A stretch of DNA of 64,000 nucleotides from Lasiosphaeria ovina (GCA_033439765.1 JAULSN010000001.1:2542001-2606000); one strand, 5' to 3'; numbered from the stretch's first letter, positions 44,613 through 59,098 are shown. A program made the numbers and translations. The notes: a model not told the origin generated them from the sequence alone.

Positions 44613-46703
44613 GTAGCACGCCAAGGCGTCAAGATCGGCTCCTCTGCACAAGTTTCGTTTTCTTCTGTCACTCTCTTATTAATTGGATTTGGTACTTTCT
44701 CTCAGGCTATTGGCTAGGTATAGCATGGGTCTGGGGCCTTGGAAAAGCGGCGTCTCGGTCAGCACTGATCCATTCCTACATTATGGGGGGGTAGGGGCGC
44801 AGTAAAGGGAAAAAACTCCGCACGGCTAGTCACAAGATCAAAAGGGAAAACGAGATCGGAAAAGGCAAGGAGAGGGGTGGATGGGTACCCTTCCGCGTTG
44901 CCCGGCTAATTCCCTAACTGATGAGTTTGGTACAGTACAGGTCTTCTATGGAAGAGGGGGGGTGCAAGATGCTCGTCGATATCCTGCGTGCCCTCATGCA
45001 GGGACTGTAGACCAATAAATACATGCCCGCTGGCGACGTCACGCATATGTTCCGCGTGCCGCTGTGCTGTGATTTGTTTGACAGCGAGAAGCCTGGGTTC
45101 GTGTGAAGCCCGTCAATGCCAGTTCGGTGCGTACTCACTCAACTTACTCATGTCATTCGCAGGATCGCCAGGCGGCGCCATGGCACATTGGATGGTCGCC
45201 AGCTTAGTTTGCAGTTCGTGCTCGGACGGCGGAACCAGAGACAAGCGGTCCATGGCATTGGAGCCCGGGGCTTGTCTATCCCTTCGGTGCGTCTGCAAGG
45301 TGCTCGAATCCGCATATAGGAGCGCACCTATGTGGAGGCCGAGACTGATCGCGTCTCACAGCGTCATCCGTCATCACTCCTCTTTTCCGATCCACCTGCC
45401 GCAGAGAGCCAAGTTGACGGATTCGGGCCCGCAAGACAAGTGATATGGCGAGGCCTCGGCCCTTTTTGGCAGATCCTTCCGAGAGATAGGGCAGTGATGG
45501 AGCAGCCGGGCGACTTGCCGGAAGTCTATCCAGAGAAGCGTCAGCGGCCGCGCCGCCAAGGTAGGGCATCGGAGGATGCAAGCGAGCCGCAAGGTCCGGC
45601 TAATTGCCGTGTCGGATGCAACTAATATGGCCTCATCCCCTTCCAAGCCCGGACGGCTTCCGGACGCTGAGTCTCCACTATATATTTCTGAGCTGCATCC
45701 TCTCGCCTAAAAGTGGCCATTCACAAAGGCTGGATTCTCCTCTGACGTCTCTGTGACGCAAACGCTAACGATGTGTTCATATTAGTCAGGTATCGGGCTC
45801 GACGCCTTCGGGGTCTGCCAACCCAGGCCTGGCTGCAAGTACAACCTGAAGAGGTAAGGCAGGCTGAGGTTGATCGCGGTCTGGGACGGAAAATTTTCCC
45901 TACTTCAGCTCAGAGCGCATGAGTAGTGTCACTAGCCTGTGGGGTCGTGCGTTAACATGCCGGCGGAGGTCGACAGCTGTCTCGTTCCCGGGTGCGTCCC
46001 AGAGATGGGTTAATGCAAACCCGAACGCATCAGGGAAGGGCCATATGGCTCCGCGGCCGCCAAAGCTAGGAATTATCGAGGCTCGCTGCTACGGTGCGCC
46101 GCGCTACTCGCTCAGCAGCCCAGGGATCGGCCAATGAATGGCCGGACCAGGATCATCGGCAGTGCATGTTGCCAAGATCACCACCAAGTCTTGTGTCGCC
46201 GACCCGGAGTTAGTCTAGAGCGAGGAAAGGGTGCCCGAGATCGAGGCCGCTCTCTTAGCTGCATGTATGCCCTGCGGGAGAGAACATAAACGGACTCCCT
46301 ATCTCGTCCGGGGTTTTCCAATGGGAGCGACTTCGGGGCCTCTTCCCTTTTTTTCTTCTTCTTCTTTTTCCTTCTTTCTTTATTTCTTTTGTTTCCCAGT
46401 TTTGCCGCCGCTGAACCTCAGTCCCGAGACGTGATGTGGGTTTTTTTTGTTGGGAGATAGGCGGTGTCAGTCGTTGAAATAAAGTGTCAGCCCTGGGGTG
46501 GTTCGTCGACACTCGTGACGTGACAGGGTAGATCAGGCCAGGTCAGGTATGGGAATTTTAGACACCCCCCTTCCCTCCCTCCCTCCCCCCATTCCCCCTC
46601 CCGGCTCTTATGTAAACACCATGAATCACTAGGGGTTGCGCGGTACCAGAGTCGCATGCTCTGATGTGTGCCGGGGGATCTCCCCTCTTTTTCGTTTCTA
46701 ATC

Positions 46704-46725
46704 TTTTTTTTTTTTTTTTTTTTTT
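46704..46725 (+). repeat. Poly(T) tract, 22 nt
   Basis: Uninterrupted T run in the large gene-free interval. Confidence 0.9.
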
Positions 46726-47041
46726 CCTTTTTAGTGTCCCGTCTCCTCTACTTTTCCATTTGGGCTATTTCTCGTCTCCTGTCCGTTGACTTATCAACCC
46801 AGCGATGTCCCATGGTTCCAATCCTAGGCCCGAGGTCAAGCTGCGGCTCTTCCATTTTAAGTGCTCCTTGTATCCGTAGGTAGTACAGGCACATACATAC
46901 ACTACGTTCACTAGGTATTCCAGGTTACCCTTCCCGTCCAACCCCCGCCGTACCGCGGGTGTGGAACGGCATCACTCTTTTCTCAGCCAATCGAATTATT
47001 GCGCTCGGCCCGAGCGGTGTGAACGGAGATGCTGGGGTTTG

Positions 47042-47062
47042 TGCGCTGCGCTGCGCTGCGCT
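47042..47062 (+). repeat. (TGCGC)n tandem repeat
   Basis: Four copies of a TGCGC/GCGCT pentamer. Confidence 0.85.
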
Positions 47063-48399
47063 GTTTTTGGCCACAGGAAGGAGGCGGGCAAAGTTCGGCA
47101 ATCCGATTCGCTTCCGCCCTCGAAATACACAAAACCTCGATTTCCGAGCCATCCATGTCGCCCGCCGCTTCGAGCTGCTCGCTTCACGCCAACGTCACAC
47201 CGCTTTGTCCTTGAAGCGCGTACATGTGCATTATGTACGAGCATGTAGTGGTCGTCGACATCTGCGTGTGTCACTATGAACCTTGTCACATTCGGGGTCT
47301 ATTCGGGCTCTTCCAGGGTCTTCCCCTCATTCTCTGTCACTTCTCATATTTTGGTTTTTTCCTTTTTTTCCCGCCCTCCTATCCGCCATGCCAACCCCCT
47401 CCTCAGCCCTCGCACCAACCGGGGCGCAAAAATCGGAGACTCCGCGTTGATCGGTACTCCACAGGCTCTTCCAGATCCGACAGAGTCGTTGATTTGATGC
47501 GGGCCTTGCGACGTCGCCCCGGGCTTGTGTTGACACCCCCGCTCGAACGCCCGCCTGTCGTGTAACTGGCAAAGGTTAGTCTTGACAACCTCTTATGTCG
47601 ACGCATTATCATTCCTGTTATTTAAGGTTGTTTTTGCCGCCAGGCGGGTTGCCTGAACTGGACAATAAACCCCTGGGCCACTAGGAATTGTTTCCGGCTC
47701 GTGTTTCACCGCACGCTGCGGCGGCGGCGGCGGCGGCGTCGAGGCTGGTCGTGTGCTCGTCGTCTTGCTTGCGTTGATGGGATGTCGGCCTTCGGGGTCT
47801 CGTCGGTCTGGAACCGTGGCTTAGCCCACCGCAGGTGATGAGCATACATATCTGTCTCACCGGCCTCGATGCCAGCGCGAGACTCGATCCCCGTGGGTTT
47901 TGTGGCCGAAAGCTTTCAGCTGAATTTTGTCTTCCCTACCTGTACCTCTGCATCACTTTTCCTTTTTCCGGCGACAGAGAGAGAGACCAGCCATTGGCGA
48001 CTCCGGGCGTGCGCCGTCCGGCTGGCCGATATGGAACAGCACACCCCTTTGTCTGTGACGGGCCTTGCATCGGCTGCGACAGTAACCTCCACCGGTGAGT
48101 CCCAGCCTGATTCCGGAGCTCCAATTCGGGGGTTCTGTGGTGAACGGGGATTTCCGCTCGACACACACTTTCCCATGTTGTCGTCGCGGCGAATTCTCAG
48201 CGCTGCTTCTCTCCTTGTTGTAATTCGTCGAGTCTCCTACCATCTCGCGCCATCGCCACTAGATTCAATACTCCGAGTCTTGCTGCGCTGCGACATTATC
48301 TCGCAGCAGGCAATAAACACGAAATGGCGTGGTCTGGACTCGGCGGCTCCAGGGCCGAGCAGGCGATATGACGGAGATAGAGAATGATTTTGTGTGGTT

Positions 48400-48454
48400 C
48401 CGTCAAAAGCCCGTCATCCGTCCGTCATCGGTCCGTCATGAGTCTGTCATAACC
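48400..48454 (+). repeat. Five CCGTCA units at exact 11-bp spacing
   Basis: Units start at 48400, 48411, 48422, 48433 and 48444; four read CCGTCA and the last CTGTCA. The reverse complement is TGACGG, the same hexamer as in the array at 29815. A further TGACGG lies at 48369-48374 in the opposite orientation. The 11-bp step keeps sites on one helix face. TGACG is an ATF/CREB bZIP half-site; binding is inference. Confidence 0.75.
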
Positions 48455-51400
48455 GCGAAAAAAAAAAATTGATAATCTGTTTTATGGGCGTGATATACTA
48501 GATATGTAAGTAACAAGGTAGGTAATGTTGCAGGTCAAAGGTGACTTGCCATTGTTGCTTTCACGAGTAGACTTTGGCTTTTGAGATGCCCTTGACTGCC
48601 TTGAGGTCAGGTAGGGAATATATGAGTCTTTTGTGGGCGTGGACGCGGGCGCTTGGAGATAGCCCCGAGAGGAGAAGAGACAGCTGGCGAGAGCGAACAG
48701 GGCCAGCCATTACGTCCTGTCATGGAATGTTGGTAGCCGACGCCATATGATGCGTTTATTTTATTAGATATCACGGTTGCTGTTTGTCTGCGTCTATTTC
48801 GTGAGAGTGCGGCCATCAACGCCCTTGCTCTGGATTATCAAGATTCTCCGGACCGTGTGAAGGCGATGTGTAGTTGGCACCAATGCTCGTTTTGTCCCAA
48901 CATAAATTACCTAGGTAGGTATGGATCGTTGCTTGATGAGAAACGCGGAAGCTATTGCCTGTAAGAATGGTGAGGGCTTGGGACAGCTTGCCGTGGATTG
49001 TGCGGCGATGTGTATCTGATTCCAGTCATATTATCTCCTTGTATTTACTCCGTGTTTTGTAACATTTCGTCCGCTCAATGAGGCTCTGCTCAAGGAGGGA
49101 CTTCCACAGTTAGATCTATCACCAAAGTGACATAAATTGCTTATACCCATCACCACATAGACAGTGAACACTACCCCGTGTTTCATTTCGCTTCATTAAC
49201 CCCCCTCCTTTCATTCTTCTGTCCAGGGAACTCAAATAAAGTCTGGAGAAACCGAAAGGAGTCCATCTCTGCTTTAATTGTTATTTAATAACAACGAAGT
49301 TTAGCGCCTCCTGATAGACCCTTGACTCCGGGCTTTGATGCATCATCATGTCTCGTGGAGCTGGTAGATTGGAGATACCCCTTTCAGCAGTTTTCCTTTT
49401 CTTTTTCTTTCGTAACGAGGAGCGCTCGGGATTACTTGGAGTGTACTAGAAAGAAGGAAATAGTGGGTGGAGTGTTAGCTTCATGTCCCATGATCATGTT
49501 GGAAACATGAGAAGGCAAGGCAAGGCATCAGCTGGCCACTTAAGGGAAAAAGGAATAGCTAACAGGAGGTACAAAAATAACACCAGAGCATGGGCACCCG
49601 TTTACCACCCAACTTGCCTTGCCTACCCGGGTACGGGAGGGATCTAACTGTCGGTCTGGGTGTGACCCCTGATTGCATTCACGTGGGTGGCTTTCCCACG
49701 TCGTCACCTAGGCCTCTAGTTGTTGGTCTTTCGAGTACCAGAATTAGGTAGTAACACTTTCCTTTATACCTAGGTATTGATGATAGTTCGCAAACCCGAT
49801 GCCATTAACCCTTCAGTCCAGGAGTGAATAGACTGTTGTTCTTTACACAGAGCAATTGCTGTAGCCACTAGACATTGCTTGACCGCACGGTCCTTGTTGT
49901 GGTTGGCGATTTGTCGAGACTTGAGTCTTTCACTCTATGTTTGAGCAACGGGACCCCCGATATTTCGAATATGAGTTGAAAAGGCTGCTTCTCGTCTACC
50001 TGGGTCTATTCGGGTCTATTCCTCCTATCTTTTTCTCTTTTGAGCTGTTACGGGCCCTCTGCATTAGAAAATGAGTCCCTGCAGAGAGTTTCTCTCCAGA
50101 CTGTAATGGTCGGGGATAAACGGCACAGGAATAGCAGTCATACAGGGTGCCAGTTGCAGCTTCCCAAGTTGTCTCTTGTGCTGCCCTTTTTATTCTTGTC
50201 ACCTAAATGTTCCCACAACCAACCAATATTCCTGTACTTGCATAGAGAACTTGGGGATTTTTATACTCTTATCATGGGCTGGCTACTTAGCTTCTCAATT
50301 GTCGTTAACTGTAGACGGGTGTTATGGTGTCAGTGCTGTTGAAGTACGTTCGTCAGGGATATAAAGTAAACCAACAGAGTTTCCAGACTTGGATTCAAGG
50401 GTCAGCGAGTATGGGAATAAACAACTAATTGCTCCACTGAGGAACTTTTTTTGGTAGAACTAGTAGACAAGATATGTTCTTGAACCTGGCTTCGAGACCG
50501 GGCTATTCACATCAGCCGTTATCCCCTTTCTTGACAACCCCGAGCCAGCCAATTTCCAGGAGATTTTAGAACAGATAGTAGGTGGGCTTGCCGTGCCAGG
50601 AGGGGCACACTACACTTGAGAGGCTTTCCTTGCCGCAAGCCATTATAACCACTTCTCGGGATATGGCCGAGCATCTGCCAGAGCAAAGTCACAGTTCGGG
50701 GATTTGTCTTTTCTCTCCATTCCTCTAGCCAGGATACTTCTTTCCATTCGGGTTCAACCTCTACGGGCCTGTGCCCGGGAATATGTCTTGATTGGGTTTT
50801 GCCGCAGCTGGACCTCTCACCCAAGAGTAGGCAGTAACCAACTTGCAACGCATATGCCAACAAGCTTCACGATGAATGTAGTCACCAGTGGCACAGCCCG
50901 AACAAACAACACGATGAGATGTAGGAGGAAAACCCATGAAATGCGACCAAATCCGGGCTTGTGAATGTGTAGGATATCTGTGACTATTTCCCAAAAGTAG
51001 TCTAATGGTGGTTGGAAGGCTTTCTTTATCGTGCTTGTACAATACATTAGGATGGGGATTTTGTTTGAACGAGTGGCACTATACCCATACACTCTCGCGT
51101 CTGTTGCTATATCAGAAATCCAGCCTTGAATAACTTAGACACATACAGATACGCCTTTGGTATTGGCGGCAGTGTCTTCTTTTCTGTGTAACCGGGGACA
51201 GCCAACCTATGGTACTATGGATATGGAGAAACAACAACAACTCACGATAACGACTGTTTACCTGGGTTGATGGGACATTGCTGTTGATTGCATACTTCTT
51301 TTGTATCTGAGCGCGTTACTTCTATTCTGACTTATATGATACCTTAGTTAGTAGGCTCGGCTTGCCTGCGGCGAGGCACGCGACCGCACGCTCTGCTCAA

Positions 51401-54400
51401 TGCCTCAGACCCTCATTCTATCTCGGTGCTCTTGGCAATAGGAAGAAAGGGGGGATGTCACCATGATTTACCCAACCATCAGAGTAAACCGGACCAACAC
51501 GCTCTACCAAGAAGTAACATAGGAAGGCCAGGATAGGCCAGCTTGGTTGTACGGCACCGTTTTCTCTTTCCGGCTGCTGAAACCAACAGAGATATCGACA
51601 GAGCTAGGTAGCTCACCCCGAGTTCACGTTGGAAGGCAGACGAAAGCAGCGGACGCAACGTCGGCAGCACTGTTTCGGAGGAAAGCTTATTTCCAGCCCA
51701 GCAGCCGATACTTGCCCAAGCAAGACATTGAGATCATCTTGTCTCCGCTTCCAGCCATTTCAGAAGATAGTGCCCGGCCGGCGAGGCAGCATGAGCAGCC
51801 GGCCCGACTGACGACAACACAGAAGAGACACAACAGCTGCAACGCACCAGCTGGCTAAGGTGTCTATGGCATGATAAGAGAAGCGATGGCGAACCAGACG
51901 CAAACGAGGCGTGCATCAGCCACCAAATGAAGAGGCAAGGTAGTGTCTGTCTGACTGCAAGGTAGTACGGCATTCTAACACAACAGGCGTGCCCAAAAGA
52001 AGGCCCATCGACCCAAACGGGCCGAAAAGACTACGTCAACCAACCTGGATTTGCAGACTTGAAACGAAATGTATGCTGGGCACTTCGGCTTTTCTTCTTT
52101 TTCCCGCCAACATCAACATGCACATCCACAGCGAAGGTCGACTCGGGCGACTGGGCTGTCGCGTATCGTTCCTGCCTTTGGCAATCAAGAAGAATCGGCC
52201 CTAGGCATGAAGAAGGAGCGTTTGGTCTTGTCATCTACGAAGTACCTCGACTAGTACTAGTAGCACGGCTGTTTGACCATTCTGGGACAGGGTAGCCGAG
52301 ATCTAACCATCGTTCTATCTCGGTTCTTCTTGCCTTCCGCGGGGTTTTTGTTTTCGTTCCTGATTCTCGCCTCCAAGCCCGTCCGTCAACTCACACATTG
52401 GCACTGCACTAACTTAGGCAAGCTTGGCTCGCGATGGGCGCCGTTGTCCGTCGTCGTCCGCCCGGTGGGCTCCCCGATGAGGAGCCCCTATTCCCAACAG
52501 CGTCGCCGGCCGATCCCTGGGAGACTCTGTAGCGGACATTTTGTGGACCAGCACGCAACCTAAAATCGCGCTACCATCTCGAACTCTGGTTCTGGCGGAA
52601 CTCGACGCCTGCACTCCTGGAAGGTTGCAGACGGCTCCGCTCACCCACGTTGCCTCGAGGTTACCCTGCATCATGCTCTCGAAGTGGAATCTCTGGTCCG
52701 GAACAAGAACTTCGGACTAACAGAAGGCGGACATTTGCAGGCACCTCACCTCTATTAGGGCAGGGAAGCGCGCTGGTAATAATCCACTTTCGGTCCCGAT
52801 ATGCATACTGTGTAGTATGGAAAACGCGTCCTACACTCTACACTAGCACGCATCGACAGTTGCCACGCGTGGCAGACACAGGGACACCGCGTGCTTTCTC
52901 TTCTTATTCCGTATCACCAAGCGCGTCAATGCGTACATTCGTAGGTAAAGGGACGCGCACAGTACCCGGTCGTACGTACCGAGTTGCGGATATTACTCTG
53001 TACGTTGCATGACAAGCACGACGAGGTAAGAAGCAGTGAGAAGAAAGTTTGGTTCCCAGGTTGCATTTCCGCAGATTATCATTTTAGCCGCATTCAAAAT
53101 AAGACTGCAAACAATGCACACGCCGCGCACACACACTGACACAGCTAGCTCCCCCGCAAAAACCTGGAGAAAGGAAAGACGCATCTACGGTACTTGGTAC
53201 GGAGCGCAATCGCAATATAGCCCGTATTAGTGGGTTGTAGCAACCAAGGAAGATGTCCTCGCCCGTCGACCCGTCATCACCGCTTTCGGACCATGTATCC
53301 GGGGCCAGGCAGAAGGAGTGAACTAGCGGCCGGCACGGGTTCTTATCCCTTCCCCGGATCCCGCACAACCTCGCCGGGGACCAATGGAATATTCTCCTCT
53401 ACGGAGGTACTGATTACAACCAGCCCGCACGCATCGACAGCCGATGCCCAGAGGCACAGCCTCCAGGCCTGGGAGCACATGTGTCTGCCGATATCTACCG
53501 GCTCGGCGTCATGATGCAGAGAAACACATTCGCTTCGATATCATGCGAGAGCCTGGTGGTGAGCTCGAGACGAGACGTATCTGCGTATCCGCAATTGCTA
53601 CGTACCAGAAACCCCACGCTACAGTACAACACAGATGTGTGCTTCTGCTTACATAGTAAAGCGAAAACGAGATTGTTGATTACCCTGCAAGGCGCGGTTG
53701 GTGATGATTGCAATCATTCGACGGCTTTGCGCCCATGTCAGTCCGTGCGGACAAGGCACATGTCAAGGTGGTATGAGACGGATGGCAAGTGTCCAAGTCC
53801 GGACATTAAAGCCCATTTGAAGTGCGTTGTTTTGTGTAACTCCGACGTCAGCACAATAACACCAAGAACAAGGCTTGAACGGCGCCATCAAGCCCCAAGT
53901 GTGGACCAAATTGGCAAACAATTAACAAATAACCCCCTGAGGCTGATGATGATGGCGAGGTTGATGATTCTGCTTCTGACGTGATTTGGGGCGACAATAA
54001 CAGCCCAGACAGCCGCACTCACATAATTTACTAAAGCGTCTTATACGTAGCAACCCGCAAAGGAAAGGATCCCGATAGGGTTGCGTTACCAACAAGAGAA
54101 GAAAAAGAAGAAGAAAAAAAAGGGTTGGCAAAAGTACCGTTGTCATCGAGAATGTTTCATGTGTCCGAGCTCTGCAGTTCCTGGCCCGCCCACACCCCCC
54201 CTTTTGCAGTTCCTGGCACTCGATCCTTTGGGCCCTGCAGAACGGGAGACGGGCGGACCTCCTGCGCCTCCTAGGTATTGACGGAGATCGAGCCGAATCC
54301 CGTTAGCTGCCCGGCGCAACATCCAACGGAGTGGCGGCCTTAGCTTTGACTTTCTTTCGATGACAACCTTTTTTTTTTGTTTTCGAAAAGTACTCCTCTT

Positions 54401-57400
54401 TTTTCTAATGCCAGAGAGGGGAACACAAGGCAAGAAATACCAGCATTCGGTACTCTCCGTACGGATGCCGAGTAACTGGCGAATCGTTAAAGCAGTTCGC
54501 CGCTCCTTCCCCTGGAGGGGCAACGACAAGTCCCGTCATTCACCAACCTGTTTGTTTGCCGTTATACGGATACATACGTCGTAACCCGTTGGAGCTAAAT
54601 TTGCAGGGTATTGAGAATTTGAGATTTGGCTCGAGCTGAAAGGCGGAAACTCTGCAACTGGAAAAGATGCCCGAAAGGAGATATTTGGCACAGGCTGACT
54701 GCCTGCCTAATAAAGCACGCCAGTCCTGGTGTATGTAAGATAGATGAGAGAATGAGAATTAAATGAACAATGACGGCATTGCCGAAAACAAATCACGGCA
54801 AGAAAAAAAAACATAGGTACCGTGCAGTGCACCGCAGCGTATCCGTAGGCTGCTGCAGTGCCGCGGGAGACGACGTCTGTGCCATTGCGAGAGGTGTCAG
54901 TCTTCAAGGACCGGTGTCTTCTTTTCTCGTTTTCCTGGGACGTTAGAAGCGCTCATGGAAGAGTAGAAGAAGAAACAGGGAAGGAACCAACAGTACGCAC
55001 ACGCCTTCTTCTTTCTTCCATCAGCGTGGCCAGGTCGTATCCTGCTGCCTTACGCCATACATACTATAATACCACTGCTCGTAAGGCGAAGAGAGGCGAA
55101 GGGTGGCACAGAGCTTTTCGTCAGTGCAGACGAAGGAAGAGGCGGGCAGGATTCCTTCCGCCCTGACGGGACCCGTCCCATCGTCACGGTTTTGCTTGTT
55201 CTAGAAGCTTTCTTTTATTCTTTTTTCTTTTATTATTCTCTTTTCTTCGTCGGTCTTTTAGGCGGTGTACCGGAGCCCTGTCATTCGATGACTACTATTC
55301 ATATGATACGAGAGAGAACCCATCGCAAACCCTTCTCAAGGGCGTCGACTTTGAAGCTCTCGCCAAGATCGTAATAAGCCGCCAAGAACACTGTGGATGA
55401 AAAGACGGGGGTGGCGCGAGCACAGTGCTAGACAACTGTGCCTCTCTTTTTTGTCGTCTCCCATCAGACCTCTATTTTCCTCCCTGGTTGCGTATGACAG
55501 GAGCTGACTGACTACGCTCTGCCGTGTATTGCGGACCGCGCAAAAGACGTTTCATCATGTCATGAAGCAATAGCATCCCGCGTCTGCGGGAAAAAAAAAG
55601 AAATACACAAAAAAATAGGGGGTAAAAACGGAAACGATCAGTTTGGTTATCTGATGAGGGCGTTGCGCATTCGCTTCCGGAATAGGGAGGTGTAAGAGAA
55701 GAGAAGAAAAACAGACCAACCAGGACCCCGGATTCCGCTGCATTGCGCTCAACGAGGCAGGCACGCCGAATTGATCCCGAGCCGCGCAGCGCAAGGCAGG
55801 TCTCGGTCTCAAGCGTACTCAGGAGGTTTCTTCGATGGGACTTCTAGAAACGTGGGTCATTTTTTATTTTACGTGTGGAGGAGACGGAGACCAGCGTTCG
55901 AGCCGCACCCTGCGTCTCTCTCCCAACGGCAGGCGGGCAGCCCCCCTGCTTTCCTTCTGGCTGGCTGAGGTGCTGCTGCTGATGACTGCTGCTGGTCTCC
56001 TCCCGCTGCTCCTCGCAAGGTCATCCCCAAGAAAGCAAAAGATTGGCTCTCTTCTTCAGCCGGCTTGGAACTGTGGATGGATTCTAATTTTGTTCCCTGT
56101 TGAATGTGAACCGACTTCTCTTTAACCCTTTGACCGAGGTTGCATTCGCGTGACAGGCGATGCACCAGCGCGCGGGACCAAGATCAACCAAACCAGACAC
56201 GAGAGAGAGAGAGAGAGTCTGTGATTGAAAAGAGAAAAAGGGAACGCTAGGAATAGCTCCCCGCGACACCGCTCGGCAACCCGCGCCGGGACCAAATGGA
56301 TGGTCTCTCAACTGTCGCTCTGACCCTACGCGGGGGAGAGACAAGGAGGCCCTGTTTACCAATCGCCCCGTCCCAGTGGGTATGGTATGGGTATCCCCCT
56401 CCTCCCGTCCGTCGAGCGGCGTGGACGGACGCGACACGCAAGTAAGATATAAACTACCAACAAGCGTTGTACGAAGATGTTCTGCAGACATCGCCTCATT
56501 CCTGCCTTTGACCCGGCAGTTGGTTGCCCTGTCGCTGGCCATGTTTTCTGGGACACTCTATCTGCTACATGTTGTTATGCGTTTCATTGTGCTAGGTCTA
56601 AAGAAAACCCGGGGACTCTCCTGCACGCTGCACCATCACTTGGGACGACATTCGCGAATGCATCAAGACCGAATTTTGGTAGACGCAAAACCGCACGGCA
56701 GGACTTCTAGCAGGCGGCCGGTCGGTAGGTGGTGCGACGCCGAGCCACCAACTAACCAGCTGGATTGTCTGAGGAGGGGAGCAATACATCGGCACCTACA
56801 TGCTGTATGTGCAGTACACCGAAGCTGGGCCTGAAAGTTTAATTAAGGTAGCTCCGTAGACGAGGTCGTACTTTGTATGGTTCGAGATCGACGCCCCAAC
56901 ATCCAGCAGCTTTCCACGGACCGATTACCAGAGGACTGGCCGTAGCAGCCTGAGACCGGATGAGAGAAGCCAGATTCTCGCCAAAACAGTCTTGATACAC
57001 CCCAAGGCGAAGTGGCAAGTCTCATCAAGCAAACTTATTAGAAGAGTAAGAAAGGCAAAACTTAGGTACGTAATATTAGAAATGGAATAAAATAAAATAT
57101 AACCGAACATTATGGGCTTATCAGTCTGTTTCATTGGACTCCGGGTTAGACCGATGACAACTCCCAAGCGTCCATGTCGAGGGAAAACGGGGTAGAAAGC
57201 GCCAAGCGTTCCAGGCCATCGCAAATCAGAACCTCGTGGTTCCCCCCTGGTGGCGAAATAGTAGCTGCACCGTGAAATGGGGCGCCAACAGGGGCGCACT
57301 CACTGTGTGTGATAAAGGCGCACCCAATTGGGTTAACTCTGTGGAAGCCACAACCGCTGCCCTCAAGCCACATTTTTTGGTGATCCCCGCTCCTTCTCGG

Positions 57401-59098
57401 CTTCACATGGCAGAGAAGCTCCAAAGTTGAATTCATCGTGAAATTACGGAGTAGTTCAAAAGCTAATGATGCTGTCAGGAGCTTATCCCCGCATTCTTCA
57501 AGATGCAGCCGGTAGCCTCCCCTCCTCTGGCTAATTGAGCTTCATCTGGTATAGATCCTTGGCAGGATGCGTTAGTAGATACCTAGAAACCTGGAGTCGT
57601 TCACACCAAAACATCGTCTTCTCCCGTCATTGGGGGGGTGAGAGGATGGGTAATGGGGGGGTGGAAAGTCTGATCCAGCCAGTGCCGTTGTAGAATTGGG
57701 TCCCAGAGCCATCATGCAGTAGCGCAGTCTCTCTTTTCCCACGAGGCAAGCTGAGACATTTTTCACGAACCGCTCCCACTTGGCGATGCTTATTGGCAAG
57801 CCTTTCCATTCTGTCAGAAAAAAGACGGCACGTGGTTTTTTGATGGCTGCGTGTCGAACGTCCAACCCCAGGATTCCTGCGCCTTTGCTTTGGGCGGGCG
57901 GGCCAGGACGGGATCCCAACTGGTGGGAAAGATCGACACCTCCTCGGCCAGTCAAGGTGCCGAACCAGGCTTCTCCACCACCGCGAGATGGCAGATCCGC
58001 GCAAAGGGCGGTTGGAGATTTGGCTACACAGTGTGCAGGACAAAGCTCCAGATGAGGAAAATGAAGTCGCTGCTCCTTTAAACTCCTCTTCCCCAGCTTT
58101 TCCCCCTTCGGACCTGTAAGGTATACGCTATGATGACATTTACCATGGACGCCATCCCGGGGCACTCCCAAAAAAGAAACACCAGGGGGTGGGAAGAGAC
58201 GGGATATTTTTTTTATTTAAATAAGAGCCGCGTCGTGAATAAAGCGCGTCAAGACGCCAATGGAAGCTATTTCGAGACGCGGCAGTCTAATACCCACCTC
58301 ACCCAGCTGTTCGTAAACGACTTTGACGGCATGAACAAGTTGTCTATAGTACCTTAGGACTCCGCTCCTAATTTATTTAGAGAGACCCGCTTTACGGTCT
58401 CGTAGTCTCGTAATTGGGATCTCAGGGGCGACCAACCAGTGTGCAATCAAGTGGTCGCATAGGGAGATTGCACTGAACGCAACTCTCGAGAGTCCACACA
58501 GAGGACTAAAAGTATTGTTTGGCATCCAAGCCCGTTGGCTGGAATTGATGCCGCATTCGATCTCTTCATGCTCTCTCGGAATTCCGCCCACCTCCACCAA
58601 TCGTCCGGCTCTGCGTGAATGCTCACTGTCACCCCGCCCTCCAGACCCTTCTGTTCGACCCGAACTTGGCGGGAGAGGCCACGACCCGACCACTCGAGAT
58701 CACGCAACACACTTACAGGATCTGACTACCTGCCTACCTACCTACCTGAGACGGTCACCGCGAGGTCAAGTAGGGCTGCAGAGGCAGTTTAGAAGACAAA
58801 AACAAGACATGCGCTATACGGATACCCTCACCGACAAGAGGCCAGCTTCAGTTTCAGCTTCTTAAGCAGGCAGGCAGTGTATATTTAGTTTCTCTTGGTA
58901 GTTGCTGCACTAGTAGAAGTTGCGTGGGAAAACATTCTTGGTTGCCGAATTAGGAAGGCACGACGAACGTCGTGATAGTCAAAACTCGTGGTAGCCCTCG
59001 TCGTTCGGGTAGGTACTACTAAATGCATAAGGGACTAAGGTGCCTGCAAGGCAGGCGCACTTGTGGTTTGCTTTTTTTTTCGCCGTTTGGGCCCGAAT

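Noticed and set aside
48031..48091. Possible first coding exon with GTGAGT donor
   Set aside because: No downstream exon with matching phase and protein-like content was found.
53481..53984. 167-codon plus-strand frame
   Set aside because: Low-quality composition and no homology-like motif.
57572..58171. 199-codon minus-strand frame
   Set aside because: No recognisable pattern and other frames equally open.
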